A DNA stretch of 26,731 nt from Chara braunii. Taxonomy: Eukaryota > Streptophyta > Charophyceae > Charales > Characeae. The translations under genes and the position numbers were made by a program. The notes under the pieces were generated by a model. That model was not told where the DNA came from and ran no database searches. It saw only the letters and a list, made by a program, of their open reading frames with translations. Within the stretch, counting starts at the first letter, position 1. Each line of letters opens with the position of its first letter. Location of the stretch: positions 31,525-58,255 of the forward strand of contig BFEA01000640.1 of the NCBI GenBank assembly GCA_003427395.1. Reading direction: 5' to 3'. Below, piece by piece: positions 19,703 to 26,731 of the stretch.

Positions 19703-19960
19703 ACCAACCAGCGTTGAAATGAGAATGAATCTTCCGCGTATTCTCGTTTGAACGTTGGCTCAGAGAGAGAGAAAGAGAGAGACATTGAAATGAGAATGAA
19801 TCTTCCACATTATCGCAGAAGATTCATTCTCGTTTGAACGTTGGCTCAGAGAGAGAGGGAGAGAGAGAGGGCGTCAGCCAGCGTCTGACGCCGAGTTTGG
19901 TGCACCAAAGTCGGCGTCAGACGCTGGCTGACGCCCTCTCTCTCTCTCTCTCTCGTTGGG
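19580..19960. repeat. Cluster of hairpins and a near-perfect 88-bp palindrome
   Basis: 23-bp arms at 19604-19626/19644-19666; a foldback at 19706-19757; 14-bp arms at 19792-19805/19818-19831; and 44-bp arms at 19859-19902/19903-19946 with one mismatch and no spacer. GA and CT tracts form the outer ends. Confidence 0.92.
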
Positions 19961-20039
19961 CATGTCTCATTTCGTTTTCGTTTGGTTTTTTTTTTTGCAG
20001 AATGTTGTATGTTTTTGTGTTGTTTTTTTTTTCCCGTTG

Positions 20040-20215
20040 TGTACTACCGGTTGTCCGAGGCTCGGCAATGACCGGGCTACCGGTAGCCTGAGCCACGGCC
20101 CTTGACAACCGGTAGGTACTGGTGGTTTAAATCTCTGAAAAAGTCGTTGTCTAGGACCCCGGACCATCTCCCAGAGACATCCGGGCGAGACGTCTCGGGA
20201 TCTGACACCTGGCAG
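20040..20215. repeat. Family B element
   Basis: GC-rich sequence with ggtaggtactggtggtttaa at 20111-20130. Confidence 0.45.
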
Positions 20216-20329
20216 CGTAAATGTATACAAACATATGACCAAAAATTTTCACTACAACTGGCATAATTGTTCTTCTCCCCATCATCCTTCCTTTCATCAC
20301 TCCTCGTCTGCACTCTCATTCTCCTTCTT

Positions 20330-20440
20330 GTTCTCTCTCTCCTTCTCTTCCTCATTTACCTCCTTGTTCTCTCTCTCCTTCTCTTCCTCATTTACCTCCT
20401 TGTTCTCTCTCTCCTTCTCTTCCTCATTTACCTCCTCCTC
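20330..20440. repeat. Three-copy CT-rich minisatellite
   Basis: Three units of ctctctccttctcttcctca followed by tttacctccttgtt. Confidence 0.9.
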
Positions 20441-20525
20441 TTAAACTGCCACTTCACCCAAACGAGAGTACTGCTCTCACTAGTGACCGCAGTAACAGCA
20501 TTTGGATTTGGTCCTTGTCCTGTAG

Positions 20526-20598
20526 GGCACCCAGCAGTCCCCCCTGAAAAGGTGCAGTTCCCCCCTCACGAGCCTTGGAAGGTTATAGCTTCATCAAG
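20526..20598 (+). CDS. Possible unidentified exon
   Basis: Plus-strand candidate: a pyrimidine-rich run ending tccttgtcctgtag, 73 nt open in only one frame, then a donor AAG|gtaaag. The open frame reads HPAVPPEKVQFPPHEPWKVI and then ASS. It looks protein-like (mixed composition, no repeat) but I do not recognise a family. It would be in phase 1 at entry and phase 2 at exit. No companion exon was identified on either side. Chance is a real alternative for so short a frame. Confidence 0.35.
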
Positions 20599-20671
20599 GT
20601 AAAGTCTGTGTGAACTGGTGCTTTAATCCCTATCCTCATCCTCCATACGGTCTCCCTTCACCACTGGCGAA

Positions 20672-20707
<36 letters not shown>

Positions 20708-20756
20708 GTGATTGTTCTGGAAACTTGTAAAATCGAGATTTCTCCATCTGGAAACC

Positions 20757-20806
<50 letters not shown>

Positions 20807-21659
20807 CGTGTGTGTGTGTGTGTGTGGAGAAACAGAGAAAAAGAGCAGATGGAATGGAAAGATAGAGGGGAGATAGTGGAAGATGGAGGCAGGAGTAGCG
20901 AGGGACAGTAACCTGAGAGGAGAAGGAGCGGGGAAAGGAACGAGGAGAGGAGCCGGGGGAGAGACAGAGAGGAACGAAGAGAGAGAAAGGGACAACGCAA
21001 ATGAAGAACGAGGAGAGGAGCCGGGGGAGAGACATGGAAGAGGGAGGGGGAGAGAAAAAGGAAGAGAGCAGATGGGACAACGCAAATGAAAAAATTCCAG
21101 CAAAAGAAATGGACAGATAGTGAAAGAGATGAAGGCAGCGACGGCAAGGGAGCGTGAGAATGCGAGGCGCAGGATGGAATGCACATGAGATGGACTCCGC
21201 AATGGACATCACAAGCACCCGCACCTTGCGGGAATGCCAAACGGAACGGCAAGGACACAAAATGAAACAGGACAAACGGAACGGAGAGGGACAGACAGAA
21301 CTCAACGGGGCAAATGAAACGGAACGGGACGAATTGAATCGGGATCGGGACAGATGGAATCGGGATCGGGACAGGTGGAAGGGAATGGGATTGACGGAAA
21401 GAAATGGGACAGACGGAAAGCAACGGGAACGCACGAACGGACACGGCAAAAGGAACGGAATGGGGAACCGGACAGCGGTAAGTAGAAAGCGGAAGACAAA
21501 GAAGAGGCAGCAAAAATGGGCACGGCAATTGCTGTTGTTGGGGTTTTTTTTTTTTTTTGCAAGAAAAGGCATTCATTCCGTTAACACCTACACGTGGCAG
21601 TTTTGGGAGTACGCTGAAATGGAACCAAAAAACTTTGACATCCGAAGGTTTTTTTTTTT

Positions 21660-22022
21660 TTTTTTTTTTTTTTTACTGAGCAAGAGCAAAATGTTAAAAA
21701 TAGACAGAAAAGGCAATTCAAACAATGAACAAAAAAGACTTAAAAAAAAAAAAGAGGACAAACCCTAAACCTGAACAACACATATTGACGAGGACCGACC
21801 GACCGACCGGTCGGTCCTCATCAACACGTGTTTTTTTTTTTTTACTGAGCAAGAGCAAAATGTTAAAAATAGACAGAAAAGGCAATTCAAACAATGAACA
21901 AAAAAGACTTAAAAAAAAAAAAGAGGACAAACCCTAAACCTGAACAACACATATTGACGAGGACCGACCGACCGACCGGTCGGTCCTCATCAACACGTGT
22001 TGTTCAGGTTTAGGGTTTGTCC
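21660..22022. repeat. 169-bp tandem duplication containing a foldback
   Basis: Units beginning actgagcaagagcaaaatgt at 21675 and 21844 appear identical. The second is followed by the missing arm, giving perfect 26-bp inverted repeats (21925-21950 and 21997-22022) around a gaccgaccgaccggtcggtc core. Confidence 0.92.
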
Positions 22023-22041
22023 GCTTTTTTTTTCAACGTAC

Positions 22042-22240
22042 TGTCGTTATACCTGTATTTGGGCTACGTTTCAGTCTAAGTACAGAAAATATTGACCGTG
22101 GACGTTGTATTCCGGCGGAAGAAGGTAGCAGTCTGCCAGAGCTTCTATGCTCCCGAGACGCGTTACCGTTTTTTTCCCTCGAACAGAACGCACGGTCATT
22201 CTCGCTGCATCTAGACTGAAAGTTAACCTCGTACATACAG
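22042..22240. mobile_element. Two adjacent family A MITE copies
   Basis: The first ends in an inverted terminus (ggcggaagaaggtagca). The second starts with cctcgaacagaacgcacggt and carries the core tctagactgaaagttaacct. Confidence 0.65.
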
Positions 22241-23060
22241 CTTTAGTGACCGTTAACCGTACGTATGATTCAAACGTGGAACTAGAGCTACTGGGGGGAA
22301 GACGGTGTGCTGGGCAGGCAGCGCATCTGGAGGAGAGACTTTTCTCCGAATAGAGCACACCGTCAGTCTTGGAATAGAGCACACGGTCTACCTCGTCTTG
22401 ACCTCGGTTGCAGATCACAGTCATAGTAAATAAAGGAAGAGGGAAAGAGAAAAATGCGGAAAACGATGGGCTACGGTGAAGAGGAGGAGAAAAGGTAAGA
22501 GGATGTGGAGAATGAAGAGAGAGAGAGAGAGAGAGAGGAAGGACGAAGAACAATTACGGCATACTCTTACACCAACTCTTTTAATTGTTCATGGACGTAA
22601 ATGCGGTCAGATGCATCCAGCTCTGGACGTAAATGAGGCCAGAAACATTTAAGATAAGAGTAAAAGAGTACATGTGGGAATACCCTAAAAGAAGTTTCTT
22701 CAAAACGCGACAAGAGTGAAATCCACGAAGATAAAGGGCAAGAACAAGAAAACCATGAAAGGGCAAGAAAAGGACCCAAAAAAAAAAGAAAAGTGCACAA
22801 AAAAGAAAAGAGGGGAAAAAAGGGAGAACATGAAAAGAAGCAGGGAAAAAATAAAGGCAAAATGTAGGGAGAAAAAACGAATTAGACAGAGGATATGTGA
22901 TAGGTGTAACAGACCTTGGAGGCGACACGTGTTTCTTCCTGGGCGAAGGCGACCTTGCTTTCTTAATAATAACAGTCGCAGGGCTGATGATAAAATCCAA
23001 AAGGCAAAAAAAAAAAAAAAAAAAAAGAAAGGAGGAAAGACAGAGTCAAATAAGGAGACG

Positions 23061-23125
<65 letters not shown>
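23061..23125. repeat. 65-nt A tract
   Basis: Uninterrupted adenines next to a shorter A tract (23007-23026). Could be a retroposon tail; no retroposon body was recognised on its left. Confidence 0.95.
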
Positions 23126-23127
<2 letters not shown>

Positions 23128-23297
23128 CATTGCCAAGGAAAAGAAAAAACGATACGGGAGAGATAAGAGAAACACATTCCCTGCTAGTAAAATAAAATAA
23201 ATCCCTTTTCTGAAATAATAAATAAAAAAATAGTTCTCAAAACATCTAGGCTACCAGTGGACCCCCGGCCGGGCCAAAACGAAAATGAAAAAAATAG

Positions 23298-23412
23298 ATA
23301 TATATATATATCGTCACAAACAGAACTGCCCGGTAAACCGTAGGCAGAGAGAGAGAAGAGGACAACAAATATATATATATATTGGGCAGTTCTATTTGAC
23401 GATATATATATA
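23298..23412. mobile_element. Family C element, complete-looking foldback
   Basis: Inverted ends: tatatcgtcacaaacagaac on the left and gttctatttgacgatatata on the right. The interior has ggtaaaccgtaggcagagag. Confidence 0.75.
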
Positions 23413-23579
23413 TTTTTAATTTGGTAAAGAATTTCGATGTGACCCTGAGGCAAAAGTTGTTCAGTTTATTATTCTGCATCACATAGTTTTTTTTTGGCTG
23501 CGACCTTCCCTGGTCCTTGCACGGCCGGGCCGTCCGGGAAAATAGGCTAACCCGCGCGGCCCGGCTGGTAGCCTGACAA

Positions 23580-24140
23580 AACAATAAAACATAATAATAA
23601 TAATTTTTAAAAAAACTGGAGAGACTCTTTAAACAACAACAAAAAAAGTTGATGAATAAATAATTACACGTTCAATTATAATGAATAAAAACAAAATCTT
23701 TAAATTCATGAAGTAATACATAAAACTTTAAATAACTGGCATTCTCTTACGCGCTCTTTTTCCTCCCCAGAGAAACACTTAAGCGACAGATGAGAGGGAG
23801 CCATCTTGAACAAACAAAAAAAGACGATATTTAATGAAGAAATAAATAACTTAAAATAAGCATTCAAATAAATAACTAAACCTTTAATTAATAAATAATT
23901 TCAAGAAATAAGCATTCAATTAATGAATAAATAACTAAACCTTTAATTAATAAATAATTTCAATCAATAAATAACCTTCAAATAACTGACATTTTCCACC
24001 GGCCACCCGCACAACGCTCAGTGCTTGAACAAACAAAAACAAGACGATATTTAATGAAGAAATAAATAAACATTCAATTCACGAATAAATAACTACACCT
24101 TGAATTAATAAATAATTTCAATAATTTCAATAAATAAAAC
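23580..24140. repeat. AT-rich diverged tandem sequence
   Basis: aataaataactaaaccttta and gacgatatttaatgaagaaa recur two to three times each. No gene seen. Confidence 0.8.
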
Positions 24141-24141
24141 A

Positions 24142-24330
24142 TCACAAAGCGCGCCAAATGCTTTCCAGTCACAAAGCGCGCCAAAAATTATTTCCAGTCA
24201 GAAAGCGCGCCAAACTGCTTTCCATTCACAAAGCGCGTCAAAAACAAATTCCAGACACAAAGCGCGCCGAAAATTTTTTCCAGTCACAAAGCGCGCCAAT
24301 TTTTTTTCCCAATCACAAAGCGCGCCAAAA
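24142..24330. repeat. Seven-unit array of cacaaagcgcgccaaa (27-29 bp period)
   Basis: Units start at 24142, 24169, 24198, 24226, 24255, 24284 and 24313. The core is conserved while the spacer between cores varies. Four units keep GCGCGCCAAA exactly, whose complement is TTTGGCGCGC. Confidence 0.92.
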
Positions 24331-24666
24331 TGTTGTTGTTTTTTCCCCCACAAGTACACCGCCCTGGCAAAAACTTTTGAGGTCGAAATGAGTCATTTCT
24401 GGAGCATGGTCCAACTACCGGTAGCAACGGCATAGGATAGACAAGAAGGGTTTATGAAATTAAAATAAAAATAAATAAAAAAGAAGAAGAGTCTGTGCGG
24501 CAGTTGAGCGACCTAAAATCCTGCCGCGCAGAACTCGTGATCCCAACCCACGGTCAGTATTTTACATCTTTTACCCGAAAAAGTAAGGAGATCTTTGTCC
24601 CCCCCCCCCCCCCCCCGGCTCTGATTAGCACTAGGCATGCCAGTGCAAAGGAAGCTTCCCGCCAAA

Positions 24667-24747
24667 ATCTTTTCAATCCGTTGGGGGTATGGCCAACCCC
24701 AAAAGAGGTTGGGGTCGGCCATAATAATCCCCCACTGGATTAAAGAT
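24667..24747. repeat. Imperfect hairpin
   Basis: Left arm 24667-24700 and right arm 24707-24747 pair with a few mismatches and a small insertion; the tip is ggccaacccc/ggttggggtcggcc. Confidence 0.8.
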
Positions 24748-24819
24748 TTCAGTCTTTTGCTTGCACAGTTGAGCACTTATCTCAATGGGTGGGTGGAGCC
24801 CTCCTTCAATCACGGAGTG

Positions 24820-25500
24820 CATATATCGTCACAAATTTATCAGAGCGCAAATGCGAAAAAAAGAAGAAAAAATTCATTTTTTATCTTCTTCCTTACAAGA
24901 CTCCCCCTGTTCATAAAGAACCTCTTGCGTACAAGGCCGCCCACGTGGATGTAGGTTGAGCGGCGGCTGCCCCCACCCCGTGTGTCATATCGACCGACTT
25001 GCACACAGCTAAAGGGCAAAGAGGCAAAGAAAAGAGGAAGGGAACAGCCAAACATTACAGAACAGGGGGCAAACGAATCCTAGATGACAAGTCCCACATG
25101 CAGACACCGCCCCCGACAGCACAGGCCAAATATATCTATCATCACATGAATATCACAGCGCAAATGCGAAAAAAAGAAAAACAGGAAAATTTGAATTCAG
25201 TTCTTTATCTTCTTCATTATAACTCCCCTTGTTCAGAACCTCTAGCGTACAAGGCCGCCCACGTGGATGTAGGTTGAGCGGCGCCTGCCCCCACCCCCGT
25301 GTGTCATATCGACCGACTTGCACACAGCCAAAGGGCAAAGAGGCAAAGAAAAGAGGAAGGGAACAGCCAAATAAAACAAAACAGGGGCCAACAACCAATA
25401 GCACCAAAAACGCATCCTAGATGACAAGTCCCACATGCANGCACCGCCCCTCCTTCACAGGCCAAACGACAGGACACGACCACCCAGGACAAAACTCTTG
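24820..25500. repeat. Tandem family C units, period about 316 bp
   Basis: Two long copies share gtacaaggccgcccacgtgg at about 24931 and 25247, then gaccgacttgcacacagc and gatgacaagtcccacatgca. An ambiguous base (N) is at 25440 inside the second copy. Confidence 0.85.
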
Positions 25501-25504
25501 TCTG

Positions 25505-26100
25505 CAAAATATATTGTCACTGTGAATCAGAGCCCCATATATATCGTCACATGAATATGAGAGCGCAAAGGCGAAAAAAAGAAAAAAAAGAATGACTTCG
25601 TTTTTTTATATTTATATTATCGTCACAAACAAACAGATATATCTATAGATATAAACAGAGCTGCCCGGTAACCCGTAGGAAGAGAGGGAGAAGAGGACAA
25701 ATAAAATAAGTGATATATATATCGTCACATGAAAATGGCGCAAAAGCGAAAAAAAGAAAAAAAAGGAAAAAAAAATTGTATTCGTTTTTTTTATTTTCTT
25801 CCTTACAGATGTAGATACATACAGATGTCGTATAGATACCTAATGTCCTCTTCTCCCTCGCTGCCCACGGTTCACAACGAATACATACGTAATATACATC
25901 TACATACATACTGATGAATATATAGCATGGATGTATACACATGCAATTCCTGTTTGTCGCTATATTTGTCACACTGTGAATCGGAGCGCAAAGGCGAAAA
26001 AAGACAACAAAAAACAAAAAAAGGAAAGTAGGAAAAGCTCCGCCTGTTCATCCCCTCTTACGTACAAGGCCAGCCACGTGGAGAGAGCGAGAGAGAGAGA
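25505..26100. repeat. Family C fragments
   Basis: Repeated TATATATCGTCACATGAA-type starts near 25540 and 25715, and tgtgaatcggagcgcaaagg near 25975, ending at ggccagccacgtggagag. Confidence 0.75.
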
Positions 26101-26609
26101 GAGGGCGGATGGGAATGGCAGGAGGGAGAGGGGAGCTGAGCGAGAGGGAGGCAAGCAGGCATGAAGGAGAGGATCGACGGAGATGTCCGGGAGAAAGAGA
26201 GCGGAAAAGGAAAAGGCATCTTAGGAGGGCGGGGGAGAGAGAGAGGAGGGAAGAAGAGGTGAGGGGGGCGCAGAGAAGGAGATTGTGTTTGAGGGGGAGG
26301 GAGTGATTGCAAGTGTTTTGTGAGTTTCTGGGAGTGCGTGTGAGAGGTAAAGAATGCACTTATCTGAGCGCGCTCGCGCGCGTGAGAGAGAGAGAGGGAT
26401 GAGTCTGAGCAACTGCCACGTGGCAAGTCCAGTTAATGCGATGATATAGGGTCTCGTCAGTCCACTCACCAAATGTGCAAAATGGAGTGTGTATCTTCCC
26501 GTAGAACGTGGAAATATGCATTACGTATAGTTTTTGTTACGTTCGGTGAGCGGTGCGGCGAGGTCCTGAGGCGTGTGAATGCTCGACTTAAGGCATTTAC
26601 CCCTCTCCG

Positions 26610-26731
26610 ATATATATATTGTCACATTGTGAATCAGAGCGCACAAAAGGGGAAAGAAAAAAGGAAAAGGAAAAAAGGGGAAGGGGAAGAGGTAAGGAAA
26701 GCTCCACCTGTTCATAACCTCTTACGTACAA
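26610..26731. repeat. Family C copy at the window end
   Basis: Nearly identical to 16405-16530 (from gtcacattgtgaatcagagc to cataacctcttacgtacaa) and cut off by the window end. Confidence 0.9.

Larger units (their letters stand above)
18656..26731. other. Upstream region: repeats, no firm gene
   Basis: Should hold the 5' part of the SR45-like gene but no RS-rich exon was recognised. It contains GT-rich tracts (19100-19230), a palindrome cluster (19580-19960), CT minisatellites (20330-20440), one possible exon (20526-20598), purine-rich DNA (20825-21520), duplicated foldbacks (21660-22022), family A MITEs (22042-22240), a 65-nt A tract (23061-23125), AT-rich repeats (23580-24140), the GCGCGCCAAA array (24142-24330) and family C copies (24820-26731). 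Confidence 0.6.

Noticed and set aside
20623-21576. 317- and 304-codon minus-strand open frames
   Set aside because: They are Ser/Leu/Phe/Pro low-complexity products of a polypyrimidine stretch; no domain is visible.
21925-22022. Interstitial telomere repeat
   Set aside because: Only about 1.3 units of CCCTAAA per arm, expected by chance in an inverted repeat.
24142-24330. Regular repeats with variable spacers, CRISPR-like at first sight
   Set aside because: Spacers are only about 12-16 bp and low complexity, and the setting is an intron-bearing eukaryotic genome; it is a tandem array.
1-26731. Autonomous transposon or retrovirus-like polymerase genes
   Set aside because: No reverse transcriptase, integrase or transposase motif was seen on either strand.

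Overview
The window reads as repeat-rich eukaryotic nuclear DNA with very long GT-AG introns. No bacterial gene organisation, operon or prokaryotic signal is visible. The only confidently coding DNA is a set of short exons on the minus strand. Their proteins are closest, from memory of the families, to green-lineage versions: an RNPS1/SR45-type RNA-binding protein and a mitochondrial (GFA2-like) DnaJ. With the multi-kb introns, this suggests a plant or streptophyte alga with a bloated genome, Chara-like. The taxon is inference; no search was possible.

Gene 1 is an RNPS1/SR45-like splicing regulator, minus strand, read right to left. Three exons at 18655-18564, 17738-17692 and 16954-16874 encode an RRM (RNP2 LHVGCL, RNP1 KGFGYVEF). 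Five exons at 9949-9887, 9610-9488, 8969-8900, 5077-5025 and 1585-1519 encode an Arg/Ser/Pro-rich tail ending in a stop at 1519. Within each group every exon has usable GT-AG borders and the phases agree, so the reading is strong. The exon carrying the last RRM strand was not found, nor any exon upstream of 18655. The locus covers more than 17 kb for under 300 codons seen.

Gene 2 is a J-domain fragment inside the long intron of gene 1, same strand: exons 15632-15549 (with HPD) and 12510-12472. Both are phase 0-0 and lie in an intron entered at phase 0, so they could be included after the RRM without a frameshift. The J-domain start and the rest of a DnaJ were not found. A gap of Ns at 16544-16557 could hide them and the missing RRM exon.

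The rest is introns and flanks made of repeats: a MITE-like family (A) ending in a CCCGAATAGAACGC-type inverted repeat, a GC-rich family (B) with GGTTTAAACC, a family (C) with TATATCGTCA-type ends and CCACGTGG boxes crowding 24.8-26.7 kb, a dispersed motif (D) around GGCAAAAGTTGTTTG, tRNA-like SINE heads, strong hairpins and palindromes, microsatellites, and tandem duplications that copy splice sites and one exon piece. Two tandem arrays repeat transcription-factor-like motifs: TGACGTCA four times at 24-bp spacing, and a seven-unit GCGCGCCAAA array. No reverse transcriptase, transposase, rRNA or intact tRNA was recognised.
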